Notes: generated from the sequence alone by a model not told the origin. DNA of 64,000 nt from Acidobacteriota bacterium (GCA_018268895.1 JAFDVP010000001.1:186001-250000); one strand, 5' to 3'; shown: positions 27,824-37,028, counted from the first letter of the stretch. Program-made: numbers and translations.

Positions 27824-28042
27824 TCTTGCAGGCTATCTTTGGTAACTGCGAAGATTCTCCCGTCTTGCAGTTCGAAAATCCAAAGGTAAGCTATTGAAAA
27901 TAGTGTTGCGGCAGAGTATTTTTTTACCGGTACCATTAGCAACTAAGGTAAGCTTTACTGAATCGAAGCAATTTATTGGGATTCAATTTGAACCTTTATC
28001 GGTTCATTTCACTATGGAAGAATTTTGAGCGGAGGAAGTGTA

Positions 28043-29671
28043 ATGGTTTATAGCCCTAAACGTATTTTTGGCCGGTTCGTACTGGCTGCTTGCGCAGTCA
28101 GCCTTGGAGTCGCGAGTCTGGGTGCGCAGACTCCCAGCACAGCCGCCCCCACGGGCGCAAACCCATCGCGCTTTGATCTGTTCACCGGATACTCTTACTT
28201 TGGCGCGCACGGACAGTTGAAGCCCGCTGGCATCAACTATTCGTCGATTGACCTCGGAGCGATCGGCAGTGGCGCATACTACTTCAACAAGTACTTCGGT
28301 GGAGAAGTTAACTTTGTTGCTCACCCCGACGGTAAGAACGACGGTCTGTACAGCGCTTCGGCCGGACCGATCTTCCGCGCCCCCATGCAGAACTTCACGC
28401 TCTTCGCTCACGGCCTGGCCGGCGGCGCCAAGCTGGTTGGACCCAACCTGTCCAACCCGTTCATCTATCACAACCCCTGGACGTGGGGACCGGCCCTGAC
28501 GGCCGGCGGCGGTATGGACTATGACCTGCCGTTCTTCAACAACCGGTTTTCCTTCCGCCTCTTCGAGGCCGATTACCGTTACGTTCACGCCAACTTCGGT
28601 CCCTACACTGCCCCTCCGACGGCCGGTCAGATGGGCGGCCGCGCGAACCTCAGCGGCGTGGATCTCAGCACGGGTATCGTGACGCACTTCGGTCACATCG
28701 TTCCTCCGCCCCCTGTCACCTATAGCTGCTCGGCCTCGCCTTCGACGGTCTACCCCGGCGACCCGATCACTGTGACCGGAACTGCGGCGAATCTGAACCC
28801 CAAGAAGACGGCGACGTATAACTGGACCTCCGACGGCGGCACCGTCTCCGGGACCAGCAACACCGCCAATGTGGCCACCACAAACCTGAATGCCGGCAGC
28901 TACACCGTCAAGGGACATGTCAGCGAGGGTGCGAAGCCCGGCGAGATGGCAGACTGCTCGGCCCCGTTTACGGTTCAGCAGTTCCAGCCGCCCACGGTCA
29001 GCTGCTCGGCCAATCCTTCCACCGTTGCTCCTGGAGACTCCTCCACGATCACGGCGAACGGCTCCAGCCCGCAGAACCGTCCTCTGACCTACAGCTACAG
29101 CTCGACGGCTGGTTCGGTTAGCGGCAATACCTCCACGGCAACCCTCAACACCACTGGCGCAGCTCCGGGATCCATTACCGTGACCGCGAACGTGGTTGAC
29201 GACAAGGGCCAGTCGGCTTCCTGCACGGCGACCGTAACGGTCAACGCACCTCCGCCGCCGCCGCAGCCGAAGACCTCGGCACTCTGCTCGATCACCTTTG
29301 ATCGCGACAAGAAGCGTCCGACCCGTGTCGACAACGAAGCCAAGGCCTGCCTCGACGATATCGCCCTGAACCTGCAGCGCTCCTCCGATGCCAAGCTTGC
29401 CCTCGTCGGCAACGCAGCCGGCAACGAGAAGGCTGGCAGCAAGGCGGCGGCATCCCGCGCAGCCAACACCAAGGACTATCTGGTCAAGGAGAAGGGCATC
29501 GACTCCAGCCGCATCTCGCTCTACACGGGATCGCAGGATGGCAAGACGGTAACCTCCACTCTGATCCCAACCGGAGCTACGCTCGACCAGGCTGGTCTCA
29601 CCTCAGTCGACGAGAGCGCTGTGAAGGTTGCGCCGCGGACAGCACCCCGCAAGCACAAGGCGAAGAAGTAG
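28043..29671 (+). CDS. OmpA-like protein with beta-barrel and Ig-like repeats
   Basis: A 542-aa cell-envelope protein. Order: signal peptide (about 1-30); eight-strand-type outer membrane barrel (about 40-215, FDLFTGYSYFGAHG ... GIVTHFGH); Pro hinge; two PKD/Ig-like domains each opening SCSA-x-PSTV (about 228-310 and 318-400); Pro-rich linker; and an OmpA C-terminal peptidoglycan-binding-like domain (about 405-500, ITFDRDKKRPTRVDNEAKACLDDIA, LVGNAAGNEK) followed by a basic tail. Start ATG 28043 has GGAGGA six bases before it, so the GTG/ATG frame upstream is not used. A strong terminator follows. The 219 bases upstream are AT-rich and probably hold its promoter. Confidence 0.88.
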   Translation: MVYSPKRIFGRFVLAACAVSLGVASLGAQTPSTAAPTGANPSRFDLFTGYSYFGAHGQLKPAGINYSSIDLGAIGSGAYYFNKYFGGEVNFVAHPDGKNDGLYSASAGPIFRAPMQNFTLFAHGLAGGAKLVGPNLSNPFIYHNPWTWGPALTAGGGMDYDLPFFNNRFSFRLFEADYRYVHANFGPYTAPPTAGQMGGRANLSGVDLSTGIVTHFGHIVPPPPVTYSCSASPSTVYPGDPITVTGTAANLNPKKTATYNWTSDGGTVSGTSNTANVATTNLNAGSYTVKGHVSEGAKPGEMADCSAPFTVQQFQPPTVSCSANPSTVAPGDSSTITANGSSPQNRPLTYSYSSTAGSVSGNTSTATLNTTGAAPGSITVTANVVDDKGQSASCTATVTVNAPPPPPQPKTSALCSITFDRDKKRPTRVDNEAKACLDDIALNLQRSSDAKLALVGNAAGNEKAGSKAAASRAANTKDYLVKEKGIDSSRISLYTGSQDGKTVTSTLIPTGATLDQAGLTSVDESAVKVAPRTAPRKHKAKK

Positions 29672-29693
29672 TCCTCTAAAGCAAATCCAACCG

Positions 29694-29731
29694 AAAAAGG
29701 CTGACTGGGAACCTACCCAGTCAGCCTTTTT
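29694..29731 (+). terminator. Intrinsic terminator after the OmpA-like gene
   Basis: A perfect 16-bp stem (29694-29709 with 29716-29731, loop AACCTA), with A5 on the 5' side and T5 on the 3' side of the stem. Strong Rho-independent terminator. Confidence 0.92.
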
Positions 29732-29789
29732 CCTGTCTGGTTGTTGCTGACCTGTGCAACGGTGTTAGCTAAACTGATAACAGGTCACC

Positions 29790-31811
29790 ATGCGAAATTG
29801 TAGAAACCTCCTCGCCCTCGTCGTCGCCCTGGTCTTCTTCTCCCTCTATGTCAACGCAGCGCCCCCAGGGTGGCTTCCGTTTGGGCCGAACGGCGGAGAT
29901 GCTCGTTCCTTTGCCTCCGACCCTCACGATAAGAACCATCTCTACCTCGGTACCGCGAACGGCTGGATCTACGAGTCGCACAACAACGGCAGCGACTGGA
30001 AGCGTCTCGCGCGCGTCGGTCAGCGTGACGATCTGGTACTCGATTCGATCGTGTTGGATCCACTCAAGCCGAATCGCATCTTCGTCGGGGCATGGGTCCT
30101 CGGCGGCCAGGTGGGCGATCTCTTTGTCAGCGACGATGCAGGCGCAACCTGGAAGGTGGTTCCAGAGCTGAAGGGCCAGTCGGTCCTCGCCCTGGCGAAC
30201 TCCGCCTCCGATCCGAAGATGTTCGTCGCGGGAACGCTGAAAGGCGTCTACCGCACCAACGACAGCGGCGAGCACTGGACCCTGATCAGCCCCCCCGGAA
30301 GCACCGAGATCCACGAGGTGGAGTCGGTAGCGATCGATCCTAAAAACCCGAATGTGATCTTTGCCGGGACCTGGCATCTCCCCTGGAAGACCACCGATGG
30401 CGGCGCGAACTGGACCAACATCACCTCGAAGAACGGAGTCATCGACGATTCGGATGTCTTCTCCATCATCATCGACCCGGTAAATCCTGGCGTTATGTAT
30501 GCGAGCGCATGCTCTGGCATTTATAAGAGCGAAGATGCCGGTTCTATGTTTCGCAAGATTCAGGGCATCCCCTCCACGGCGCGCAGGACACGCGTTCTGA
30601 TGCAGGACCCCCTGCACCAGAACATTGTCTTCGCCGGAACGACTGAAGGACTCTATCGCACGGTTGACTCGGGCAAGACCTGGGTCAGGACCTCCGGGCC
30701 AGAACTGATTGTCAACGATGTATATATCAATCCCTCCGATACCAACCGCATGCTGCTGGCCACCGACCGTGGCGGCGTCCTCGTCTCGAATGATGGCGGC
30801 ACCAGCTTCCAGCCGGCGAACAACGGCTTCTCCTCCCGCCAGATCACCTCATATATAGAGGACAGCCGTCAGCCCAACACGATCTACGTTGGCCTGGTCA
30901 ACGACAAGGCATGGGGAGGCGTCTTTGTCAGCAACAATGGCGGCCTCACCTGGATGCAGAAGAACGCCGGGCTTGAAGGCCATGACGTCTTCAGCCTCGG
31001 ACAGGCTCCCGATGGGGCGATCGTCGCGGGCACACGCCACGGTATCTATCGTTTTGGAGGCGATGCCTGGAGCAAGGTCACCAAGGTTTCGCTTGAGCTG
31101 CCGGTCGTTGAAGTTCCAGCAGTGGCAAAGCCCGTCACCGTCAGAAAGGGCGCGCGCAAGGCTCCGGTCAAGGCCCCTGTCAAGAAGACCGTCAAGCCCC
31201 CGGCAAAGCTCTTTGACGGCACGGTCTTTGCATTCACCCGCGACGATGACGCCATGTTTGCGGCAACCTCCGATGGCATCCTCAAGAGCACCGATTCCGG
31301 CCAGAGCTGGCAGCTTGCGGCGAACCCTGAAGGGCACGTCTGGTACACCGTGGCAGCGGCTAAATCGACTGTTCTTGCCACGTCGCTCACCCGGGCGGCT
31401 CTCACCTCCGACGCTGGAAAGACCTGGACGCCTGTAACTCCTCCCTCTGACCTCACCCAGATCACGGCAGTCGCTGTCGACGGCTTCGGCGGCCTCTGGA
31501 TGGGCGGACGTGAGGGGGTCTACCTCTCTGAAGACAAGGGCACAAGCTGGCATGTTGTGCATAACCTCTACGTGCGCGATGTCAACAGCATCTTCTGGGA
31601 TGAGCGCGGTCAGCGCGTCCTGGTTACGGCAAACAGCCCAACCACCTTCGCCTTCTCGGCGCACCTGCCGGACAAGAAGGTCACCTACTGGAACACAGGA
31701 TGGAACCTTCGCCTCGTGCGTCCGGTCGGCGATCATCTCGTCGGCGCAACGCTCTTCGACGGCATCGTGATCCAGCCTGAGATGACCAACTCAGCTGAGG
31801 TAAAGCACTAG
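29790..31811 (+). CDS. Secreted BNR/VPS10-type beta-propeller protein
   Basis: A 673-aa protein with a signal peptide (about 24 residues) and many Asp-box/BNR repeats of the S/T-x-D-x-G-x-x-W type: VSDDAGATW, TNDSGEHW, TTDGGANW, TVDSGKTW, SNDGGTSF, SNNGGLTW, STDSGQSW, TSDAGKTW and SEDKGTSW. It therefore folds into one or two beta-propellers like sortilin or photosystem assembly factor Ycf48. A basic Lys/Pro-rich linker (about 450-475) separates the two halves. No sialidase catalytic residues could be identified, so an enzymatic role is not claimed. Probably surface or periplasmic, interacting with proteins or glycans. mqnE begins 45 bases downstream. Confidence 0.85.
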   Translation: MRNCRNLLALVVALVFFSLYVNAAPPGWLPFGPNGGDARSFASDPHDKNHLYLGTANGWIYESHNNGSDWKRLARVGQRDDLVLDSIVLDPLKPNRIFVGAWVLGGQVGDLFVSDDAGATWKVVPELKGQSVLALANSASDPKMFVAGTLKGVYRTNDSGEHWTLISPPGSTEIHEVESVAIDPKNPNVIFAGTWHLPWKTTDGGANWTNITSKNGVIDDSDVFSIIIDPVNPGVMYASACSGIYKSEDAGSMFRKIQGIPSTARRTRVLMQDPLHQNIVFAGTTEGLYRTVDSGKTWVRTSGPELIVNDVYINPSDTNRMLLATDRGGVLVSNDGGTSFQPANNGFSSRQITSYIEDSRQPNTIYVGLVNDKAWGGVFVSNNGGLTWMQKNAGLEGHDVFSLGQAPDGAIVAGTRHGIYRFGGDAWSKVTKVSLELPVVEVPAVAKPVTVRKGARKAPVKAPVKKTVKPPAKLFDGTVFAFTRDDDAMFAATSDGILKSTDSGQSWQLAANPEGHVWYTVAAAKSTVLATSLTRAALTSDAGKTWTPVTPPSDLTQITAVAVDGFGGLWMGGREGVYLSEDKGTSWHVVHNLYVRDVNSIFWDERGQRVLVTANSPTTFAFSAHLPDKKVTYWNTGWNLRLVRPVGDHLVGATLFDGIVIQPEMTNSAEVKH

Positions 31812-31856
31812 GCCAGAGGGGCCGCAGGGCGTGTCCGGAGAGGATAGAATCATCCT

Positions 31857-33008
31857 ATGAGCTTCGAGACGACGACCCAGCGGCCCCGGCACTCCTTTCA
31901 GACCGACGATCGGGCCCTCGGGTCTATCGCTGAAAAGGTGTTCGCTGGAGAGCGGCTGAGCTTCGACGATGGCGTGGCTCTCTATCGCAGCGGCGACATT
32001 CTTGCGGTTGGCTGGCTGGCCAACCACGTCCGCGAAAAGCTCCATGGCGACATCGCCTACTTCAACGTCAATCGTCATATCAACCCGACAAATGTCTGCG
32101 TCGCCTCCTGCCGCCTGTGCGCGTTTGGCAAGAAGAAGGGCGAGGCCGGCACCTACACCATGGCCCTCGAAGAGGCCTGGGAGGCCGCCGGTGCCGGTTA
32201 TACCGAGGCGGTCACCGAGTTCCACATCGTCGGCGGACTGCACCCCGATCTTCCTTTTGAATACTTCATGGATCTCGTCCGTGGGCTCAAGGAACGCTTC
32301 CCCAAGGTGCACATCAAGGCGTTCACCATGGTTGAGGTCGCCTTTCTTGCCAAGCGCGGCAAAATGACCATTCCCGAAACCCTTCAGCGCATGAAGGAGT
32401 CAGGGGTCGACTCCATGCCTGGGGGAGGGGCAGAGATCTTCGCAGACCGTATCCGCCACATCATCTGCGATCACAAGATCGACGGCTCCGAGTGGCTGGA
32501 GACAGCGCGTACAGCCCATAAACTTGGTCTCCGCTCCAATGCGACCATGCTCTACGGGCATGTTGAGAACGATGAGGACCGGGTCGACCATATGATCCGT
32601 CTGCGTGAGGTTCAGGACGATACTGGCGGCTTCCAGACCTTCATCCCGCTGTCCTTCCACCCCGACAATACGGCCCTGGCTCATATCCCCAAGACGACCG
32701 GAATGCTTGACATCAAGCAGATTGCCATCGGTCGCCTGATGCTCGATAACTTTGCGCATATCAAGAGTTACTGGCAGATGGTCTCGCCCAAGATTGCCCA
32801 GATCTCTCTGCGCTTTGGCGCCGACGATATCGATGGAACCGTTGTGGAGGAGAAGATTTACCACAATGCCGGTGCGACGACCCCCCAGGGCCTTCGGCGG
32901 CAGGACCTGGTTCGGCTGATTACCGAGGCTGGCCGTGTTCCGTTTGAACGGGACACGATGTACCGCGCCGTCACCCGCTCGGAAGACACCTTCACCATCG
33001 CAGTCTAG
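31857..33008 (+). CDS. mqnE: Aminodeoxyfutalosine synthase (radical SAM)
   Basis: MqnE (383 aa) is a radical-SAM enzyme of the futalosine route to menaquinone; it joins the carboxyvinyl-oxybenzoate product of MqnA to SAM-derived adenosine. The [4Fe-4S] motif is Cys81-x3-Cys85-x2-Cys88 (CVASCRLCAF), followed by VTEFHIVGGLHPDLPFEYF and MPGGGAEIFADRIR, which distinguish MqnE from MqnC. Length is normal. Its pathway partners mqnA/C/D are not in this window. A hairpin follows the stop. Confidence 0.93.
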   Translation: MSFETTTQRPRHSFQTDDRALGSIAEKVFAGERLSFDDGVALYRSGDILAVGWLANHVREKLHGDIAYFNVNRHINPTNVCVASCRLCAFGKKKGEAGTYTMALEEAWEAAGAGYTEAVTEFHIVGGLHPDLPFEYFMDLVRGLKERFPKVHIKAFTMVEVAFLAKRGKMTIPETLQRMKESGVDSMPGGGAEIFADRIRHIICDHKIDGSEWLETARTAHKLGLRSNATMLYGHVENDEDRVDHMIRLREVQDDTGGFQTFIPLSFHPDNTALAHIPKTTGMLDIKQIAIGRLMLDNFAHIKSYWQMVSPKIAQISLRFGADDIDGTVVEEKIYHNAGATTPQGLRRQDLVRLITEAGRVPFERDTMYRAVTRSEDTFTIAV

Positions 33009-33043
33009 TCACCTATCTGAAGTCAGGTCTGCACATCCAGCAG

Positions 33044-33081
33044 TCCGGTCATTTATCTTGACGCCAAGATAAATTACCGGA
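33044..33081 (+). terminator. Hairpin downstream of mqnE
   Basis: TCCGGT plus ATTTATCTTG (33044-33060) pair with CAAGATAAAT plus ACCGGA (33065-33081): 16 of 17 pairs, loop ACGC. Only a short T4 appears a few bases later, so it may be a weak terminator or an mRNA-stabilising 3' structure. Confidence 0.55.
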
Positions 33082-33339
33082 CAACCTTTTGCCCAGGCAG
33101 TGGATACTCCTTTTGGGGAAATGTGAAAACTTTTGCCATGCAAAGTGGCAAAGTTTTGGAACTGATTTTCCCACTGTTCCCCCGATCTACCCTTCATACC
33201 CCGTCCTCAGGGGGTAAAACGTCTGTTTTTGGGTGGCTAAAGGCGTTTTTCAGAATGGCCGCACGTTTGCAATAAGCCAGAGTGCAGCAACAAGGTTTCT
33301 GAAACACCTGAACTCTACTTATCTGCCTGAGGAGGCTCT
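33082..33339. other. Gene-free region upstream of the small ORF
   Basis: No coding signal on either strand. It presumably holds the promoter for the small ORF and RNA described next, but no convincing -35/-10 pair was found. Confidence 0.3.
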
Positions 33340-33435
33340 ATGTACATCTTCTTTCTGCCGTCGATTCTCGCTCTCGTTGTTATCGGTTCCATCTGCCTTC
33401 GCGACCAGTTCCGCTTCTCGGCCACGACCCGCTAA
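33340..33435 (+). CDS. 31-aa single-helix small membrane protein
   Basis: ATG at 33340 is preceded by GAGGAGG (33329-33335) with a 4-base gap, an excellent though close ribosome-binding site. The peptide is a single hydrophobic helix (FFLPSILALVVIGSICL, residues 4-20) with a basic, polar tail (RDQFRFSATTR), the layout of small bacterial membrane proteins. No homologue is known to me. It is followed immediately by a hairpin-rich stretch and a terminator, suggesting a short dedicated transcript. Short chance ORFs are common, so the Shine-Dalgarno and helix are the main support. Confidence 0.5.
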   Translation: MYIFFLPSILALVVIGSICLRDQFRFSATTR

Positions 33436-33571
33436 CTGCGGGTAGTGGAGGGGCGGAAGGCCGTTGATCCGGCCATCCGCTTGTGTGGACCAGTTCGGCG
33501 ACCTCTCACGGGGTGACCTGTCTCGGAAGAGACAGGGTGATTGGGCACCGGTTCACGGCTTTCAACCGCAG
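33436..33571 (+). ncRNA. Candidate structured RNA element, class unknown
   Basis: CTGCGG (33436-33441) can pair with CCGCAG (33566-33571), enclosing an imperfect hairpin (about 33454-33484, GCGGA-AGGCCG with CGGCC-ATCCGC) and a perfect 8-bp hairpin capped by a GGAA tetraloop (33517-33536, CCTGTCTC/GAGACAGG). GGTG/CACC near 33535-33549 may add another helix. A terminator follows at 33611. It does not match the consensus of the common riboswitches, SRP RNA, 6S RNA, tmRNA or RNase P that I can recall. It could be a 3' UTR regulatory element of the small ORF, or an independent RNA such as the acidobacterial motifs in Rfam. Confidence 0.4.
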
Positions 33572-33610
33572 TATTCGATGCCGTATTTTGTAGCTTTATT
33601 GAAGGGTGGG

Positions 33611-33636
33611 GAGCCGGGCCTTTGGCCTGGCTTTTT
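33611..33636 (+). terminator. Intrinsic terminator of the small ORF/RNA transcript
   Basis: AGCCGGGCC (33612-33620) pairs with GGCCTGGCT (33624-33632) with one G-U, loop TTT, followed by T5. It points plus-strand and there is no plus-strand gene after the 31-codon ORF, so it ends that transcript just before the convergent MFS gene. Confidence 0.8.
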
Positions 33637-33659
33637 CGTGTCTGGATACCTTGTGTTTG

Positions 33660-34844
33660 TTATATGTGCGACGTATCGGCGGCAGCCGGCTGTCGACCGG
33701 CGATGCCGGTTGAAAGAAGCAGCAGAAGCACAACTCCCAGAGCAGGGGCAAGCAGGCCGGTACGCAGGCTGCCGAAGTGCGTGGAGAGCGCTCCGGTCAG
33801 CCATGGGATGAGCGCTCCGCCGAGGGAGGCGCAGGAGAAGAGCGCGCCGACCCGTGGGTGTTGACCTGTGGCTGAAAGCAGGGATGCTACCAGAAGCGGA
33901 AAGACGGGGCCGAGGCAGACGCCGATGGCGACCACGGCTAGAATGAGGAACGGTCCGTCAGGGTGGGGTGCCAGCAGGATGGCAACCTGTGCACCGAGCA
34001 GCAGGATCAGGGAGCCGCGGTAGATCGCGGCCTCGGAGAGCAAGGGGGCGATGGAAGCCAGTAGCAGGCGGCCAGCCAGCTCCGCCATCCAGTACCAGAA
34101 TGCAATCGTGGCAGCTTTGAGAGCGGGATCGTGGCGCAGGGCATAGCTGGGCAGCCAGCCTCCGAGAGCGTTTTCGCAGCCTACGTAGAGCATCATCGAG
34201 ACGGCAAAGAGAAGGATCACAGGCCAGGCAGGCGAGAGCTTCGGGGATGTCGGGATTTCCGTAGCGGCTGGAGTGGTTCTCTGCGGATTCATCGAGACCA
34301 GGAGGACGAGGCCGGAGGCTGCGGTCAGTCCTGCGGCGAGTAGAAAGAAGGATTCGCCGGCAAAGCGAACGATGGCGGGGCAGGCAATGGCTCCCAGGCT
34401 CCAGCAGACATTGAGGATAGCGAGCACGCGGGCTCGGCTGGCGGCACCGGTGCCGGCGACGACGTTTCCGGCGGTCAACCCTGCACTGAGGCCTATGCCG
34501 CAGAAGAAGAGAGCGAGGTGGGCCCCGTGAAAGCCGGTCAAGGAGAGAGAGGCGCAGGCAATTGCGGAAAGGGCCGCCCCCGCGACAAGGCTCAGGCGAA
34601 GGTTGCGCGCGGCGAACCAGGAGCCTGTGAATTGTCCGGCAAAGAAAGAGGTAAACAGTGTGCCCGCCTGGGCGTCCCTGAGGTGCCAGCGTTCGATGAA
34701 GGTGGGCAGTAGAGGACCGAGCATGACGGTCACGATGCCTGCCGCGGAGAAGTAGAGAAATAGAGGCGCCAGCGATCGCCAGGAATTCAGCGGAGGTATT
34801 TTTGCGTCGAAGGTTTGAGTCGCGGCGATGGAGTCCTGGGGCAT
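33660..34844 (-). CDS. MFS transporter (FucP/YcaD-like)
   Basis: A 394-aa major facilitator with about twelve hydrophobic segments and the two-halved layout of MFS. Loop motifs include GTLFTSFFAGQFTGSWFAARNLR between helices 2 and 3 and YVGCENALGGWLPSYAL near helix 7, like the sugar or multidrug MFS group related to FucP. The substrate cannot be assigned. The ATG at 34844 begins the natural N-terminus; the frame continues upstream but would overlap the divergent acetyltransferase. No clear Shine-Dalgarno. Confidence 0.8.
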   Translation of the reverse strand: MPQDSIAATQTFDAKIPPLNSWRSLAPLFLYFSAAGIVTVMLGPLLPTFIERWHLRDAQAGTLFTSFFAGQFTGSWFAARNLRLSLVAGAALSAIACASLSLTGFHGAHLALFFCGIGLSAGLTAGNVVAGTGAASRARVLAILNVCWSLGAIACPAIVRFAGESFFLLAAGLTAASGLVLLVSMNPQRTTPAATEIPTSPKLSPAWPVILLFAVSMMLYVGCENALGGWLPSYALRHDPALKAATIAFWYWMAELAGRLLLASIAPLLSEAAIYRGSLILLLGAQVAILLAPHPDGPFLILAVVAIGVCLGPVFPLLVASLLSATGQHPRVGALFSCASLGGALIPWLTGALSTHFGSLRTGLLAPALGVVLLLLLSTGIAGRQPAAADTSHI

Positions 34845-34926
34845 TCGATTGTTGAGCGTATCAGGTTGGCGCGGTCTGTGGAGCTTCACGCTTTCCCTTA
34901 AGGTGGCGATGTGATGGCATGGAGAG

Positions 34927-35406
34927 ATGAAGCCGAACGGCCCTATCATTCTTCGAAGTTACGAACGACGTGATTTGGAGGCTATCGTTGCGCTGGATGC
35001 GGTCTGTTTCTCGCAGCCGTTTCGATTCAGCCGCGCCGCGATGCGTCAGTTTGCCGAGGCGGAGAATGCTTCGACGGCGATTGCAGAGACGCCAGAAGGG
35101 ATAGCCGGGTTTTGTATCGTGCACCTGGAGGAGTCGGAAGGCGCCACGATCGGCTATCTCGTCACGATCGACGTTGATGAGAGGTTCCGCCGTGAGGGTT
35201 TAGGGCAGCGGCTGCTCGCAAGCGTAGAGGAGTGGGTAAGGGAGTCTGGCGGTGAGGCGATGTATCTCCACGTCTATCTGAAGAATGAGGCTGCGATTGG
35301 GTTTTATGAGCGCAGCGGCTACAGGAGCGCTGGCGAGCAACGAGGGTTTTACGGACCGGGCATCGACGCGGTGTTGTATTGGAAGCAGCTTGATCTGGCG
35401 CGATAG
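34927..35406 (+). CDS. GNAT family N-acetyltransferase (RimI-like)
   Basis: A 159-aa acetyltransferase using acetyl-CoA. The acetyl-CoA binding motif RREGLGQRLL (R-x-x-G-x-G/A type, near residue 90), the preceding strand GYLVTIDVDERF, and the C-terminal YLKNEAAIGFYERSGY motif resemble RimI/Ard1, which acetylate protein N-termini. The acceptor is unknown. It is divergent from the MFS gene, with 82 bases between the starts. Confidence 0.88.
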   Translation: MKPNGPIILRSYERRDLEAIVALDAVCFSQPFRFSRAAMRQFAEAENASTAIAETPEGIAGFCIVHLEESEGATIGYLVTIDVDERFRREGLGQRLLASVEEWVRESGGEAMYLHVYLKNEAAIGFYERSGYRSAGEQRGFYGPGIDAVLYWKQLDLAR

Positions 35407-35480
35407 TGCTGTCATAAAGCGGCTCTGACAATTGAATCGCACCACTCAAAGATGATTGCCAATAAGAACGAAATGCAGAT

Positions 35481-35605
35481 CCTTCGGCTCCGCTGCGCTT
35501 CGCTCAGGATGACACGGTGGATTGGGAGCAGTTGTGCTGCAGCGATGCGGGTGAAATGCGGGGGTTCCTCGACTACACGGCGGTGCCGCTTCGCTCAGAA
35601 TGATA
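35481..35605. repeat. Dispersed repeat units CGCTTCGCTCAG-R-ATGA
   Basis: One unit spans about 35481-35513 (CCTTCGGCTC... CTTCGCTCAGGATGACA) and a second about 35586-35605 (CGCTTCGCTCAGAATGATA). They lie between the acetyltransferase and murA in otherwise empty sequence. A third, degraded copy is at 39591-39631. Such tags occur widely as intergenic repeats in several soil bacteria. Confidence 0.55.
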
Positions 35606-35638
35606 CTCATCGAGGACGCGGGTTCTTCTGTGAGGGAG

Positions 35639-36922
35639 TTATTTTTTGCCGAAGACATCTCCCATGCGCCTGATCTGTGCGCCTACGCCGCGCAGCTTGT
35701 CTTCAAAGTTTTCGTAGCCGCGGTCGAGGTGGTAGACGCGATCAAGGATCGTCTCGCCGTCGGCGACGAGCGCAGCCAGCACGAGCGAGGCGGAGGCGCG
35801 CAGATCGGAACACATCACGGCTGCCGATTGCAGCGGCGACTTGCCGCGCACCGTGGCGGTGCGTCCCTGTACAGTGATGTCGGCTCCCATGCGGTTGAGC
35901 TCGCCGACGTGCATGAAGCGGTTCTCGAAGATGTTCTCGCTGACGATGGACGTGCCTTCGGTCTGGGTTGCGAGCGCCATGTACTGCGCCTGCATGTCGG
36001 TGGGGAAGCCTGGGTACTCCTGGGTGGAGATGTCGGCTGCCTTGAGCGGGCCGGAGCCGGAGCGCACACGTACATGGTCCTTGCCGACATCGAGCTTGAC
36101 GCCGCACTCTTCGAGCTTCGAGATGAGTGCGCCGAGGTGGGCGGGCTCGCAGGCATCGACGTTCAGGTCGCCGCCGGTGATCGCTCCCGCGATGAGGAAC
36201 GTGCCGGCTTCGATACGGTCGGGATTGATGCGATGACGCGCGCCGTGCAGGCGTGTGACGCCCTGCACTTTGATGGTGGAGGTCCCGGCGCCCTCGATCT
36301 TCGCGCCCATGGCGGTGAGCAGGGCGGCGAGGTCAGTGACCTCGGGCTCGCGTGCGCAGTTCTCGAAGATGGTCTCGCCGTCGGCGAGGACGGCGGCCAT
36401 CAGCAGGTCTTCGGTTCCGGTGACGGTGATCTTGTCGAAGACGATGTGCGCACCTTTGAGGCGGTCGGCTTTCGCTTCGAGGTAGCCGTGGTCGTAGGTG
36501 ACGGTGGCTCCCATGGACTCGAGGCCTTTGATGTGGAGGTCGATGGGGCGTCCGCCGATGGCGCAGCCGCCGGGCATGGCGACGCGGGCCATGCCGGTGC
36601 GCGCGATGAGTGGACCGAGGACGAGCGAACTGGCGCGCATGGTCTTGACGATCTCGTATTTGGCGACGGGGTCGGAGAGGATGCCGCACTTGATACGGGT
36701 GCGATGCTGCGCGCGGCCGTAGCCCAGCTCAACCTCGGCGCCCATGGAGGAGAGCAGCTTGCGCTCGGTCTCGATGTCGCGGACCTGCGGAATGTTTTCG
36801 AGGATGACCTCGTCTTCAGTGAGGATGGCGGCGGCCATGCAGGGAAGGGCGGAGTTTTTGGCCCCGGAGACTTTGATGGTTCCGAGAAGGGGGTTTCCGC
36901 CGCGTACAACGAACTTATCCAT
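35639..36922 (-). CDS. murA: UDP-N-acetylglucosamine 1-carboxyvinyltransferase
   Basis: MurA (427 aa from ATG 36922) adds enolpyruvate from PEP to UDP-GlcNAc, the first committed step of peptidoglycan synthesis. Seen: KVSGAKNSALPCMAAAIL at the N-terminus (Lys22/Asn23 equivalents), PGGCAIGGRPIDLH with the active-site Cys (about residue 120, target of fosfomycin), and GVGAQIRRMG at the C-terminus. Full length, two-domain inside-out barrel. A GTG one codon upstream is possible. Preceded by a hairpin that separates it from the CBM9-like gene. Confidence 0.96.
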   Translation of the reverse strand: MDKFVVRGGNPLLGTIKVSGAKNSALPCMAAAILTEDEVILENIPQVRDIETERKLLSSMGAEVELGYGRAQHRTRIKCGILSDPVAKYEIVKTMRASSLVLGPLIARTGMARVAMPGGCAIGGRPIDLHIKGLESMGATVTYDHGYLEAKADRLKGAHIVFDKITVTGTEDLLMAAVLADGETIFENCAREPEVTDLAALLTAMGAKIEGAGTSTIKVQGVTRLHGARHRINPDRIEAGTFLIAGAITGGDLNVDACEPAHLGALISKLEECGVKLDVGKDHVRVRSGSGPLKAADISTQEYPGFPTDMQAQYMALATQTEGTSIVSENIFENRFMHVGELNRMGADITVQGRTATVRGKSPLQSAAVMCSDLRASASLVLAALVADGETILDRVYHLDRGYENFEDKLRGVGAQIRRMGDVFGKK

Positions 36923-36983
36923 CACCCCAGTTTACGGAAGAGTTACGAGGAAATGGGTGATGAGATTGGTGCGAAAGACGGCG

Positions 36984-37017
36984 AAGCCGCACACCGGATG
37001 GTGCAGGTGTGCGGCTT
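36984..37017. terminator. Hairpin between the CBM9-like region and murA
   Basis: AAGCCGCACACC (36984-36995) pairs perfectly with GGTGTGCGGCTT (37006-37017), 10-base loop. There is no long T-run, so termination is likely but not certain. Confidence 0.5.
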
Positions 37018-37028
37018 TGGGAACGGCG

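Noticed and set aside
33009..33197. 62-codon minus-strand frame after mqnE
   Set aside because: Covers the mqnE 3' hairpin and has no Shine-Dalgarno; not protein-like.
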